This document shows positions 46,146 through 55,262 of a stretch of DNA of 64,000 bases, piece by piece. The notes under the pieces are model-generated. The model was not told where the DNA came from and ran no database searches. It saw only the letters and a program-made list of their open reading frames with translations. This stretch comes from Desertimonas sp963772825 (GTDB lineage Bacteria; Actinomycetota; Acidimicrobiia; Acidimicrobiales; Ilumatobacteraceae). Position 1 is the stretch's first letter; each line of letters starts with the position of its first letter. Where the stretch lies: NCBI GenBank assembly GCA_963772825.1, contig CAVYYX010000006.1, positions 1-64,000 of the forward strand, read 5' to 3'. Position numbers and translations under genes: made by a program.

Positions 46146-47035
46146 ATGTCATCGCCACTGTCCGTCGAGCGACTGACCAAGCGCTATCGGGTCGGTCACC
46201 GCCGTCGAGGAACTGTCGTTCTCGGTCCGACCCGGACTCGTCACCGGGCTGGTCGGGCCGAACGGCTCCGGCAAGTCGACCACGATGCGCGCCGCCCTCG
46301 GGCTGATCACGCCCGACAGCCGGCGCGGTGCTGGTGGAGGGTGCCCCCTACCGCAGCCTCCACCGTCCCTCACCCGCGTCGGCACCGTGCTCGACGCCAA
46401 CGCTGTGAATGGGGCGATGACCGGTCGACGCCACCTGCGCTGGATGGCCGCCTCGAACGGGATCACCGACCGCCGACCCGACGAGCTGCTCGACCAAGTC
46501 GGCCTGCGGGATGTCGCAGACCGACGAATCAGGCGGCTACTCGCTGGGGATGAAGCAACGCCTCGGAATCGCCGCCGCCTTGCTCGGCGATCCACAGCTC
46601 CTCGTGTTCGACGAGCCGATGAACGGCCTCGACCCAGAAGGGATCGTCTGGCTGCGCGGATTCTTACGGGATCGAGCCGATGAGGGCCGAACGGTCCTCC
46701 TGTCCAGCCATCTGATGGGCGAGCTGGAAGGAGTTGCCGACCGGGTCGTCATCATCAAGCGCGGTCGGCTCGTCGCAGACACGACGGTCGCCGATTTGCT
46801 GCGGCGCTCCACCCCGGGAGTCGTCAGCGTGCGCACCCGCGACGCTGCTGCCGCCATGACGGTGCTCGCCAACGGTGGCGCCTCCGTTACCTCGTCGGGA
46901 CGCGACACGATCGAAGTCGATGGCCTCACTCCCGAACAGGTCGTTCGCCTGCTCGCTGGCGCTGGGCTCGGATTCGACGGCCTGACCACCGGGCGGGCAT
47001 CGCTCGAATCGATGTACCTGGAGCTCACCCGATGA
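46146..47035 (+). CDS. ABC transporter ATP-binding protein (drug/lipid exporter type), frameshifted
   Basis: ATG 46146 gives MSSPLSVERLTKRYR, then Walker A LVGPNGSGKSTTMRAALGL, signature YSLGMKQRLGIAAALLG, Walker B LLVFDEPMNGLDPEG and switch His in LLSSHLMGELEGVAD. Three +1 frame changes (near 46195, 46325 and 46515). The restored length is about 295 residues, with an ending typical of ABC-2 exporters (DGLTTGRASLESMYLELTR). It overlaps the permease gene by 4 bp, and is divergent from the kinase-regulator pair that likely controls it. Confidence 0.93.
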
Positions 47036-47814
47036 ACGTCGCACCACAAACATTGCGCGCCGAACTGCGCAAGTCGTTCGCCACCCGCGGCAGCTGGATG
47101 TCCTACGCCCTGCTCGCCGCCGTCACGGTGGGCTTCTCGATGTTCATCACCGCCGGCTCGACGACGGATGCGGGAGCCTTCCCGGGCGGCGGTGACAACG
47201 ACATCGTCAGCGATGCCCTCAGCGGGGTGGCGATGGGCGTCATCGTCGCCGCCGTGATCGGTGCCGTCGCCATCGGGAACGAATACACCTCCGGCCTCAT
47301 CGCCACCACCTTCGCGGCCCAGCCGCGGCGCTCACGGGTGCTCGCCGCCAAAGCCGTCATCGTCGGCGGGTGTACGACGGCGGTCGGTGTCGCCGCCGCG
47401 TTCGCGGCGTACTTCGCCTCCAGACCGATCCAGCGCGAGAACGGCTTCGTCGCTCCCGGCTATCCCGACCCCGACCTGACGAGCGAGCCGGTGCTGCGCG
47501 CGATCCTCGGCAGTGGCGCGCTGTGTGGCCTGATCGGGCTGCTCGCCCTCGGCGTCGGCATGATCGTCAAGCGCACCTCGGTCACGATTCCTCTCGTGAT
47601 CGCCCTGTTTCTCGTGCCGGCGTTGCTGGCCGTCGACGAGGACGTGGCCCGCAAGGTGCAAGGTTGGACTCCGTTCGCCGGGTTCTCGATCCAGCACACC
47701 GTCGACCGCTCCGACTACTACACGGGACCGTGGAACGGCCTCGCGGTCGCTGCGCTGTATGCCGCCGCGGCGCTCGCCATCGGCATCGTCGTGACGCGGC
47801 GGCGAGACGTCTGA
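47032..47814 (+). CDS. ABC-2 type exporter permease
   Basis: The intact 260-residue frame starts MNVAPQTLRAELRKSFATRG. Six hydrophobic segments are seen (YALLAAVTVGFSMFI, VAMGVIVAAVIGAVAIG, KAVIVGGCTTAVGVAAAF, GALCGLIGLLALGVGMIV, IPLVIALFLVPALLAV, LAVAALYAAAALAIGIVV), with EYTSGLIATTFAAQPRRSRV, typical of ABC-2 permeases. It pairs with the ATPase just upstream. Confidence 0.92.
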   Translation: MNVAPQTLRAELRKSFATRGSWMSYALLAAVTVGFSMFITAGSTTDAGAFPGGGDNDIVSDALSGVAMGVIVAAVIGAVAIGNEYTSGLIATTFAAQPRRSRVLAAKAVIVGGCTTAVGVAAAFAAYFASRPIQRENGFVAPGYPDPDLTSEPVLRAILGSGALCGLIGLLALGVGMIVKRTSVTIPLVIALFLVPALLAVDEDVARKVQGWTPFAGFSIQHTVDRSDYYTGPWNGLAVAALYAAAALAIGIVVTRRRDV

Positions 47815-47883
47815 ACCCACGCGTGGCCGAGCGCTACAAACTGGCCGCTGGGTGACCACGTTCTGCGCGAATACTTTGAACGC

Positions 47884-48255
47884 ATGGACTTCAAACTCGA
47901 GCTCGTGTTCGTCCCGGTGTCCGACGTGGACCGCGCCAAGGCCTTCTATGCCGATCAGGTCGGCTTCGTCGTCGACCACGATCACGAAGTGAACGACGAG
48001 CTGCGGTTCGTCCAGCTCACCCCGCCGGGTTCGGCGTGCTCGATCTCCATCGGCACAGGGCTGATCGACGCTGAGCCGGGCTCCGTCAAGGGTCTGCAGG
48101 TGGTCGTCGACGACGCCGACGCAGCCCGCGCCTACCTCCTCGAACGCGGCGTCGACGCCGGAGAGGTGCAGGAATTTCCGTGGGGCCGGTTCACCGGGTT
48201 CCGCGATCCCGACGGCAACGAGTGGGCCGTCCAGCAGATCCCCGACCGCAGCTGA
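47884..48255 (+). CDS. VOC (glyoxalase/bleomycin-resistance) family protein
   Basis: The intact 123-residue frame starts MDFKLELVFVPVSDVDRAKA. It has both beta-alpha-beta-beta-beta halves: FYADQVGFVVDHDHEV, RFVQLTPPGSACSISIG, LQVVVDDADAARAYLLERGV and FTGFRDPDGNEWAVQQIP. The ending FRDPDGNEW is typical of the group. Metal ligands are not obvious as in true glyoxalase I. The substrate is unknown. Confidence 0.93.
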   Translation: MDFKLELVFVPVSDVDRAKAFYADQVGFVVDHDHEVNDELRFVQLTPPGSACSISIGTGLIDAEPGSVKGLQVVVDDADAARAYLLERGVDAGEVQEFPWGRFTGFRDPDGNEWAVQQIPDRS

Positions 48256-48272
48256 AGGGGCTTATGGGTGGC

Positions 48273-48713
48273 TCAGCCGGCATCGAGGCCGCCGTGCAGC
48301 GCCCGCACGCCGGCGAGCAGCCCGCGACGCAAGGCCGCTTCGTCGCGCGCCGTGAGGTCACCCAAGATCTGCCCCTCGACGTCGCGCACGTCGGCATCGC
48401 AGGCCGCCAGCAGACGGCGGCCCTTCGCCGTGAGCCGGGCCTGGAGGATTCGGCCATGGTCGGGGTGGGCCCGGCGACGGACCAGGCCGCGGTGCTCGAG
48501 CGCAAGCAACACCTCGTTCATCGATTGCGGCGACACGAGGGAGCGACGGGCGAGTTGGGCGTTGGACAGGCCGCTGCGGCGTTCGAGCACGCTCAGTGTC
48601 GTGTACTGACTGACCGACAAGCCATGGGCTCCGACGACCTCGTCGATGCGTCGGCGGACGACCCGATCCATGCGACCGATGAGGTAGAGCAGCGTGGGTG
48701 CACTGTCGTCCAC
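48273..48713 (-). CDS. MarR-family transcriptional regulator
   Basis: GTG 48713 gives DDSAPTLLYLIGRMDRVVRR. The winged HTH shows LSVSQYTTLSVLERRSGLSN, AQLARRSLVSPQSMNEVLLA, LEHRGLVRRRAHPDHGRILQ and ARLTAKGRRLL. The 146-residue length is normal. It is the last gene of the leftward operon, 4 bp after the dioxygenase stop, so it probably regulates the operon in response to an aromatic ligand, as MarR proteins of catabolic operons do. Confidence 0.93.
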   Translation of the reverse strand: MDDSAPTLLYLIGRMDRVVRRRIDEVVGAHGLSVSQYTTLSVLERRSGLSNAQLARRSLVSPQSMNEVLLALEHRGLVRRRAHPDHGRILQARLTAKGRRLLAACDADVRDVEGQILGDLTARDEAALRRGLLAGVRALHGGLDAG

Positions 48714-48717
48714 CGTT

Positions 48718-49554
48718 CTACGGCAGACGGTCGAGGACGACGTCGAACGTGGCGACGAACTCGCCGTTGTCGCCGGGGACGAACCGACGCACGAGACTCG
48801 GGCGCACCCCGAACACGGCGTCCTCGTGGAGATAGTCGGTGTCCGCATCGAAGACGTGGGTGATGAGGTCCTTGCACCCTGGTGACCTGACCCACAGGTG
48901 CGTATGGCCCGGTCGCATCACGCCACGACCGTTGGCTCGCAGAACGTCGCCCACCGGGCCGTCCGACGGGATCGAGTAGGGCATCGGACGCACGGAGCGG
49001 AGCTCGTAGGTGCCGTCGGCATCGGTCGTATAGATGCCGCGGAGATTCTCGGCCGATTGCACGCCCGGCTGTTGCACGGCGTAGGACCCGGCCGTCGAGT
49101 TCTGCCAGCAGTCCAACGTCGCGCCGGCGAGCGGCGTCCCGGAGTCGTCGGTCACGGTGCCGCGGATCACGACGCGGTCACCGTCGTCCGGGTCGACGAG
49201 CATCGACTCGCCACGTTCTCGAGCCGGCGAACCAGGGACGTAGAAGGGTCCGAGCACCGTGTTCTCGGTCGTCCCTTCGGAACCTCCGTGGGTGACGAAC
49301 TCGACGAGCGCCGACACCCCGAGCGTGTCGGACAGGAGGATGAACTCCTGGCGAGTGTCATCGCACATCTGACCCGTCGCTGTGAGGAACTGGATGCCGG
49401 CGAACCACTCGTCGCGCTGCAGCCCGACCTCCTCGACGAAAGCGTGGAGATGACGTACTGCGGCCTCGCTGATCTCGCGCAAGCGTGGGTTCGGCGACGC
49501 CGCGTACCGCGACAACACGTCGGCGAGCAGTTCCTGGTGAGCCTGTTCCGTCAT
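48718..49554 (-). CDS. Intradiol ring-cleavage dioxygenase (hydroxyquinol/catechol 1,2-dioxygenase type)
   Basis: The intact 278-residue frame. The N-terminal dimerisation helices (LREISEAAVRHLHAFVEEVG, EWFAGIQFLTATGQMCDDTR) are those of catechol/hydroxyquinol 1,2-dioxygenases. The Fe(III) ligands are Tyr in AGSYAVQQ, Tyr in RPMPYSIPSDGPVG and two His in MRPGHTHLWV. The SEGTTENTVLGPFYVPGSPA block favours the hydroxyquinol group. It opens the aromatic ring between two hydroxyls, giving a muconate or maleylacetate precursor. The start overlaps the LLM gene stop by 4 bp. Confidence 0.93.
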   Translation of the reverse strand: MTEQAHQELLADVLSRYAASPNPRLREISEAAVRHLHAFVEEVGLQRDEWFAGIQFLTATGQMCDDTRQEFILLSDTLGVSALVEFVTHGGSEGTTENTVLGPFYVPGSPARERGESMLVDPDDGDRVVIRGTVTDDSGTPLAGATLDCWQNSTAGSYAVQQPGVQSAENLRGIYTTDADGTYELRSVRPMPYSIPSDGPVGDVLRANGRGVMRPGHTHLWVRSPGCKDLITHVFDADTDYLHEDAVFGVRPSLVRRFVPGDNGEFVATFDVVLDRLP

Positions 49555-50468
49555 GACGTCCTCCCTTGGCCAACGATGGCGTCCAATTCCATCTTCACAG
49601 CGAGCACCGCATCGAGCTGCTCGTCGTGCGTTCGTCCCGGTTCAGCGAGTCGGTTGAACCCGACGGACACGTCGGCGCAGCCCAGCTCGAGCGCTTCGAT
49701 GACGCGAGCCTGCCACCCGTCGCCGAGGTAGACCCGGCTGTGGATCGGCAGGGACGCCGGATCGCGGCCCGCCTCCTGGCACAGCTCGCCGAGGCGCTCG
49801 ACACCTTGACGCAAGGTGCGCCGATCGATGCCAGGGAGCAGCAATGGCATCCACCCGTCGGCAATTCGGACGACGCGTCGGAGGACCGGATCGGCGGCGC
49901 CGCTGCCCACGAAGATCGGGATCGGCCGGCTCGGCAGCGGATTGATGCCGACACGGTCGAGCTCGTGGAAGCGGCCGCCGTACGACACGAGCGGCTCGGT
50001 CCACAACCGGCGCAACACGTCGACCTGTTCCTCGAGGCGATCGCGTCGCGAGTCGAACTCGGCGCCGAGCCCTTCGTACTCGGCGCGGTTCCAGCCCGCG
50101 CCGACCGCGACGCGCAGTCGCCCGCCGCTGAGCAAGTCGATCGTGGCGATCTGCTTTGCGGCGAGGGCCGTCTGACGCTGGGGCAGCACGAGCACGCTCG
50201 TCACGAACGTGATCGTCGAGGTGACGCCGGCGAGGTGGCTGACCAGCGCGAGGACCTCGTGGAAGGTGTGCTCGGACGTGTACGGCGGCGCCGGGAAGGG
50301 ACCGCCGAAGGGTCCCGCACCGAGCCGCTCGACGGACGCCCCGAGGACGTGGTCGTAGATCATGATGTGCTCGAACCCAGCGTCTTCGGCGCGCCTCGCC
50401 CACGCCCGGATGGCGTCCGGATCAGTGCCGCTATCGGCCTGCGAGAAGATCACGCCGAGACGCGTCAT
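49551..50468 (-). CDS. LLM-class F420-dependent oxidoreductase
   Basis: ATG 50468 gives MTRLGVIFSQADSGTDPDAI. The luciferase-like barrel has WARRAEDAGFEHIMIYDHVL, ITFVTSVLVLPQRQTALAAK, VAVGAGWNRAEYEGLG, DRLEEQVDVLRRLWTEPLVS and PIPIFVGSGAADPVLRRVVR. The last block and the TIGR03619-like features are typical of F420-dependent members of actinobacteria. At 305 residues it is complete. It lies between the Liv transporter and the dioxygenase, so it may hydroxylate or reduce the imported aromatic. Confidence 0.92.
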   Translation of the reverse strand: MTRLGVIFSQADSGTDPDAIRAWARRAEDAGFEHIMIYDHVLGASVERLGAGPFGGPFPAPPYTSEHTFHEVLALVSHLAGVTSTITFVTSVLVLPQRQTALAAKQIATIDLLSGGRLRVAVGAGWNRAEYEGLGAEFDSRRDRLEEQVDVLRRLWTEPLVSYGGRFHELDRVGINPLPSRPIPIFVGSGAADPVLRRVVRIADGWMPLLLPGIDRRTLRQGVERLGELCQEAGRDPASLPIHSRVYLGDGWQARVIEALELGCADVSVGFNRLAEPGRTHDEQLDAVLAVKMELDAIVGQGRTS

Positions 50469-50481
50469 GCGACGAAAACCA

Positions 50482-51201
50482 TCAGACCCGCAGCAGGTAG
50501 GCCGAATGGAGCAGGTCAGGATTCTCCTGCAACTCCCGCGCCGTTCCGTCGTAGCGGATCCGACCACCCTGGAGCACGAAGGCTCGGTTGGCGAGGCCCA
50601 GGGCGACGTGGGCGAACTGTTCGATGAGCAGCACCCCGACCCCCGACGAAGCGATCGCCGCGAGGATCGGCACGAGGCGCTTGACGACGAGCGGAGCGAG
50701 CCCGAGGGACAGTTCGTCGACGAGGATCACGGCGGGTCGCGAAACGAGCGCTTGGGCGAGCACGACCATTTGCTGCTCCCCGCCGGAGAGCGAGCGGGCC
50801 GTCGAGCCCCAGCGCTGCTTGAGCTCGGGGAACAGTTCCAACGCGTAGGCCGTGCCTTGTTCGGCTTGCTCGCCGTCGAGCATGTACGTGGCGACCCGCA
50901 GGTTGTCGGCGACCGACAGCTCGGGCAAGAGTCGCCGACCCTCCGGCACCACCGCCAAGCCGGCTCGGCGGACCTGCTCGGGGCGGCATCCGCTGAGGTC
51001 GTGGTCGCCGAGGTGCACCGTCCCAGCGGTCGGGCGGATCGTCCCGGCGACGGCCAGCACGAGCGTCGACTTGCCAGCGCCGTTGGGGCCGAGCAGGGCT
51101 GTCACCTCCCCTGGCGGGACGTCGATCGAGACGTCGCGCAGCACGGGGCGCCCGCCACGGGGCACACACAGCCCGGCGACCGCGAGCTGAACCGCGCTCA
51201 C
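50482..51201 (-). CDS. Branched-chain amino acid-type ABC importer ATPase (LivF)
   Basis: GTG 51201 gives SAVQLAVAGLCVPRGGRPVL, then Walker A LLGPNGAGKSTLVLAVAGTI, VPEGRRLLPELSVADNLRVA (the LivF hallmark), signature SLSGGEQQMVVLAQAL, Walker B VILVDELSLGLAPLVVKRLV and LLIEQFAHVALGLANRAFVL. The 239-residue length is standard. The family imports hydrophobic amino acids, amides, urea or aromatic acids; the neighbours point to an aromatic substrate. Confidence 0.95.
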   Translation of the reverse strand: MSAVQLAVAGLCVPRGGRPVLRDVSIDVPPGEVTALLGPNGAGKSTLVLAVAGTIRPTAGTVHLGDHDLSGCRPEQVRRAGLAVVPEGRRLLPELSVADNLRVATYMLDGEQAEQGTAYALELFPELKQRWGSTARSLSGGEQQMVVLAQALVSRPAVILVDELSLGLAPLVVKRLVPILAAIASSGVGVLLIEQFAHVALGLANRAFVLQGGRIRYDGTARELQENPDLLHSAYLLRV

Positions 51202-51914
51202 GCGACCTCCTCGGTGCCGAGGTACGCACGCACGACGTTGGGATCGCGGAGCACCTGGGCGGTCTCGCCGGACGCGATCAGGCGCCCGAAGTCGAGCACG
51301 GCGGTGGTCGCGCAACACGCCGACACCAGGCTCATGTCGTGGTCGACGAGCACGACGAGTGCGCCGGTCTCCGCCGGGATGCGACGGATCAGGCTGCCGA
51401 GGTGGACAGTCTCCTCGTCGGGTAGCCCGGCCGCCGGTTCGTCGAGGAGGACGAGGCGCGGCGTTCCGACGACCGCCCTGGCCATCTCGACGAGGCGTCG
51501 TTGTGCCGCCCCGAGCGACCCGACCAGACGGTGGGCGACGTCATCGAGTCCGACGAAGGCGATTGCGCTGCCGACGTCGTCGCGGCGCGACTTGCGGTCG
51601 CCACCGCTGTGCTCGTGGACGAGCAGGACGTTCTCGTACACCGAGAGTTGGGCGATGGCCTGCTCGGTTTGGAACGTCCGGCGCAGACCCCACCGGGCCC
51701 GCTTGAAGTCGGTCAGCGCGAGGATGTCCTCGCCGAACGCCGTCACTCGTCCAGCGGAGGGCCGCACGAACCCGCTGAGCACGTTGAAGAACGTCGTCTT
51801 GCCGGCGCCGTTGGGGCCGATCAACCCACACGTCCCGGCGGCGAAGGTGACCGTCATCCTGTCGATCGGGACGACCCCGCCGAAGCGCACCAGCAGATGC
51901 TCGACCTCGATCAT
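51198..51914 (-). CDS. Branched-chain amino acid-type ABC importer ATPase (LivG)
   Basis: ATG 51914 gives MIEVEHLLVRFGGVVPIDRM. Walker A is GLIGPNGAGKTTFFNVLSGF, the LivG-type RARWGLRRTFQTEQAIAQLS is present, and Walker B is LVLLDEPAAGLPDEETVHLG with switch His in VVLVDHDMSLV. The signature region is altered: SLGAAQRRLVEMARAVVG replaces LSGGQQ-R, with Ala-Ala in place of Gly-Gly. This is common in LivG (LSYGQQRRLE...). 238 residues; overlaps LivF by 4 bp. Confidence 0.94.
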   Translation of the reverse strand: MIEVEHLLVRFGGVVPIDRMTVTFAAGTCGLIGPNGAGKTTFFNVLSGFVRPSAGRVTAFGEDILALTDFKRARWGLRRTFQTEQAIAQLSVYENVLLVHEHSGGDRKSRRDDVGSAIAFVGLDDVAHRLVGSLGAAQRRLVEMARAVVGTPRLVLLDEPAAGLPDEETVHLGSLIRRIPAETGALVVLVDHDMSLVSACCATTAVLDFGRLIASGETAQVLRDPNVVRAYLGTEEVA

Positions 51915-52990
51915 GCCGCCGGACTCCGGCGGTGGAACAGTCCGCGGATGCGGCGACCGAGCTTGGCCAGGTCCTTGGGCAACTGGTCGACGATGCCGCC
52001 CGGGGCGGTCATCAGCACCTGCAGTACGCCGACCCCGAAGAGGATCGTCAGCAACTCCGTCGACAGACCCCAGTCGTCGAGCAGGGCGGGAAGCACACGC
52101 AATAGCAGGGCGGCCACGGCCGCGCCCCAGATGCTGTACACGCCGCCCATCAGCACCACGGCGAGGAGCAGCACGGAGTTCTGCACCGGGAACTGCTGCA
52201 CGCTCACTCCCCCGGCGGCAGCCGCCAGCAGCGCGCCGGCAACCCCGGCCATGAACGACGCCAGGGCGAACGCCCACAACTTGTACAACACGGTGTTGAC
52301 GCCGGCGGCGACGGCGGTGGCCTGGCTCTGACGGATCGCCGCCCACGCCCGACCGGGCTTGCGCCGCACGTGCCACACGGCGAACACGAACATCAGGGCG
52401 GCGACAAGGGCGCAGAACCGGTAGTAGGCCGTGTCGCTCTGGGCGATCGACGGGCGGGGCATCCGCGACGACGCGCCACCGGCCGCCGAGTTGCCGAACA
52501 GTCCGCCCCCGCCATTGGGGAACAGCGTGGTGCGCAGGATGATCGTGATCGCCCCCGCCGCCATCAACGTGATCAGCGCCAGGTGCAGACCCGACAGGCG
52601 CAGTGCCGGCAAGCCGATGAGCACCCCGATCACACCGGTCACCAGGCCAGCGACGAGCAACAGCAGCGGGAACGGCATCGACGTGCCGTAACTGAGACGC
52701 AGGGCAACCCAGGCGCCGACCGCCGCCAGCACGAACTGGCACAGCGACACCATCCCGACGCGACCGATCAGCACGTTCAGCCCGAGGGTGACGATGCTGT
52801 AGATCACCGCCCCGGTCATCACCAGCATCCAGTAGCTGTCGAGCACCAACGGCACGACGAGCACGATCACCAGGATGAGGCCGACGATGGCGGCGACTCG
52901 TGTCGGACTCCACGTCGCGACCTGCGGCCGGGCGACCGGCAGCGCCGATGCGGGCTCCTCGGTCCGCAGCGTCCCGATCTCGGCCGTCAT
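51911..52990 (-). CDS. Branched-chain amino acid-type ABC importer permease (LivM)
   Basis: The intact 359-residue frame has a polar N-terminus and about ten hydrophobic helices. LivM motifs are IVTLGLNVLIGRVGMVSLCQ, FVLAAVGAWVALRLS, GLPALRLSGLHLALITLMAA and QSQATAVAAGVNTVLYKLWA (the EAA-like coupling loop), then GVAGALLAAAAGGVS. It overlaps LivG by 4 bp. An insert with GGGGLFGNSAAGGASSRMPR is the usual periplasmic loop. Confidence 0.94.
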   Translation of the reverse strand: MTAEIGTLRTEEPASALPVARPQVATWSPTRVAAIVGLILVIVLVVPLVLDSYWMLVMTGAVIYSIVTLGLNVLIGRVGMVSLCQFVLAAVGAWVALRLSYGTSMPFPLLLLVAGLVTGVIGVLIGLPALRLSGLHLALITLMAAGAITIILRTTLFPNGGGGLFGNSAAGGASSRMPRPSIAQSDTAYYRFCALVAALMFVFAVWHVRRKPGRAWAAIRQSQATAVAAGVNTVLYKLWAFALASFMAGVAGALLAAAAGGVSVQQFPVQNSVLLLAVVLMGGVYSIWGAAVAALLLRVLPALLDDWGLSTELLTILFGVGVLQVLMTAPGGIVDQLPKDLAKLGRRIRGLFHRRSPAA

Positions 52991-53021
52991 CGCAGGTGGG
53001 GGGACGTTTCGCGGCGATCCA

Positions 53022-53915
53022 TCAGACGCGCACCAACGGACGCTTCCGCGCGAACCACAGCAGAGCGATGATCGCCAGCACGAACGGGGTGATCGTGCGG
53101 AACTCGGCGAGTGCCCGTCCACCTATACGGATGTCGTAGAAGGCTTGGAGGCAGGACTGCACGAGGCCGATGACGAACCCGGCGGCGAGGGTGATCCACA
53201 GCGACTGAAGCTGCCCGATCAGCGCCGCCGCCAGTGCTGGGATGACGAGGAACGTGACCCCGACGGGGTCGAGGCCGACGAGGTCGCCGAGCAGGATGCC
53301 GGAGATGCCGCACACGATCCCCGACCCGAGCCACGCTGCCGCCTCGACCCGGCGCACCGGGACACCGAGCATCGCCGTCGCCTCCCGATCGTTGGCCAGC
53401 GCCCGCATCGCCGTGCCGACCTTGGTGACCCGGAGGTACACGGCGGTGCCGGCGGTGACGACGATCGGGAAGGCGATGCCGAGGATCTGCGTCCAGTTCA
53501 CCCGCACGTCGGCGACGTCGTAGTCCCACAGCCTCGTCGGCAGGATGTACGTCCGGGTCGTCGACGGCGGCCACACCCACTGCATCACCCCGAGGAGGAT
53601 GAGCAGCAGGCCGATCGTCGCCGTCGCCTTGACGAGCGGGTCGCGCGCCGCGAACGGCGGCCCGAACACCACGCCGTAGAGCAGGGTGACCAGGCCGCCG
53701 AAGGCGATGCACGCCGAGTAGGCGATCCACCGGTTGACGCCTCCGAGCAGCGACCAGGAGATCAGCGCGCCGGTGGCGCCGATCGCCCCGTAGGCGAGGT
53801 TGAGCACCCCCGTCGCCCGGTACAGGACGACCAGTCCGACGCCGGACATGGCGTACACGCCGCCGCTGGCCAAGCCGAGCACGATAAACGGTTTGAGATC
53901 ATCGAGGCTCGGCAT
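53022..53915 (-). CDS. Branched-chain amino acid-type ABC importer permease (LivH)
   Basis: The intact 297-residue frame starts MPSLDDLKPFIVLGLASGGV. LivH motifs: YAMSGVGLVVLYRATGVLNL, AYGAIGATGALISW, KVGTAMRALANDREATAMLG (coupling loop) and GLDPVGVTFLVIPALAAALI. Eight or nine membrane helices. It is 31 bp upstream of LivM on the same strand. Confidence 0.95.
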   Translation of the reverse strand: MPSLDDLKPFIVLGLASGGVYAMSGVGLVVLYRATGVLNLAYGAIGATGALISWSLLGGVNRWIAYSACIAFGGLVTLLYGVVFGPPFAARDPLVKATATIGLLLILLGVMQWVWPPSTTRTYILPTRLWDYDVADVRVNWTQILGIAFPIVVTAGTAVYLRVTKVGTAMRALANDREATAMLGVPVRRVEAAAWLGSGIVCGISGILLGDLVGLDPVGVTFLVIPALAAALIGQLQSLWITLAAGFVIGLVQSCLQAFYDIRIGGRALAEFRTITPFVLAIIALLWFARKRPLVRV

Positions 53916-53924
53916 CGCTACGCG

Positions 53925-55262
53925 CTACCCGACGTTGAGGCCGAGCTCCTCCTCGGCAGCCCGGATGTCCGCGAGGGGATTGCCCGGCAACTCGGCGATC
54001 TCGAAGCAGTCCTCGACCTGGACCATCGCCCCGTCCCTCGGAGCCACGGTGATGTCGACGTTGTTGGAGACATTCGAACCAGTGCCGCTGTCGAAGTACC
54101 ACGGCTTGCAGAAGATGTCGCTGGTGAAGTTGGTGACGCTGCGGAACGCCTCGTTGACACTCTCCTTGGTGATCTCGCCCTCGATCCCGAGCAGTGCGTC
54201 GGTGGCGATGCGTCCGGCGAGGTAGCCCATCTGGGCGAAGCTCGAGCTGTTGACGTCCGGCGCGTACTGCTCGCGGACCTCGTTCATGTGGTTCTGATCC
54301 GGCATGCCGGAGTCAAGTACGTTGAACTCGGCGTTGATCAGGAACTTGTCGTTCCATGCCGGACCGACTGACTCAGCGGTCGACGGATCGTTCGGCGGTG
54401 TCGAGCTGGCCCAAACCACCGAGTCGATGAGCCCCTGCTGCTCGATCGCCTGGAGCAGCGGGATGGCGTTGGGCCCGGTGTAGTCAAGCACGACGGCGCC
54501 GCCCTCGCCGGCCTCCTGGACGAGGCGCTGGGCGAATCCGGCGGGATCGGCGAACGGCGGATCCTCGAGGATGCTCACACCTTCCATGCCGTTCTCCTGG
54601 GCGAACTCGACCACGCCGCTGTTGATCAGGTCGAAGCCGGGTTGGTTCGGCGAGGCGACCACGATCGTGCCCTCGGCTCCGGCGCGCACCGCCGCCTGAG
54701 CACCGCCGAGGCTGGAGTAGTACGGCCCCATGTTGACGGCCGAGTAGTTCGGGCTGGTGAAGCAATCCTGGGAGACCCCGGCGATGATCAGGTAGTACTC
54801 CTGCTGTGCGTAGTAGTCACGGTTGACGCTGCACTCAATGAGGCTCGTGCTCCCGACGATGCCGAGCACCTGGTCCTGCTCGATCAGCTTGACCGCCAGC
54901 GAGGCGATCTGCTGCGGGTCGACCTGCTCCTCCTCGGCGATGTACTCGATGGGGCGACCGTGGATGCCGCCGTTGTCGTTGACGCACTCGAAGTAGGCGC
55001 CGGTCAACGAAGTGATCCAGGTGAAGTCGGCGACCGGCGAGTTGGTTGCCATCGCCCCGATCTTGATCGGCTCGCCGGTGGCCGGCTCACCGGTTCCGAG
55101 ACCGCACTCGCCCGGAGCCTGGATGTTGCCACCGCCTCCCGGGCCTGAACCAGTCGGTGGTTCGGTCGTGCCGCCCGACGCGGTGACGGGTGCCGCCCCA
55201 CTCGCGAATGCCGCAAGCACGAGGGTGCCTGCCGTCGCCAGACCTACCAGTGAACGCTTCAT
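53925..55262 (-). CDS. Liv-type ABC transporter substrate-binding protein
   Basis: ATG 55262 follows GGGAGGGC. The signal peptide (MKRSLVGLATAGTLVLAAFA) is followed by a Gly/Pro/Thr linker (GGTTEPPTGSGPGGGG) and the periplasmic-binding fold (IKIGAMATNSPVADFTWITS, GIVGSTSLIECSVNRDYYAQ, GGAVVLDYTGPNAIPLLQAI, FAQMGYLAGRIATDALLGIE). The 445-residue length is somewhat long for LivK. No lipobox Cys follows the signal, so anchoring is not evident. It is the first gene of the eight-gene operon; the substrate is probably not an amino acid, given the ring-cleavage genes downstream. Confidence 0.93.
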   Translation of the reverse strand: MKRSLVGLATAGTLVLAAFASGAAPVTASGGTTEPPTGSGPGGGGNIQAPGECGLGTGEPATGEPIKIGAMATNSPVADFTWITSLTGAYFECVNDNGGIHGRPIEYIAEEEQVDPQQIASLAVKLIEQDQVLGIVGSTSLIECSVNRDYYAQQEYYLIIAGVSQDCFTSPNYSAVNMGPYYSSLGGAQAAVRAGAEGTIVVASPNQPGFDLINSGVVEFAQENGMEGVSILEDPPFADPAGFAQRLVQEAGEGGAVVLDYTGPNAIPLLQAIEQQGLIDSVVWASSTPPNDPSTAESVGPAWNDKFLINAEFNVLDSGMPDQNHMNEVREQYAPDVNSSSFAQMGYLAGRIATDALLGIEGEITKESVNEAFRSVTNFTSDIFCKPWYFDSGTGSNVSNNVDITVAPRDGAMVQVEDCFEIAELPGNPLADIRAAEEELGLNVG

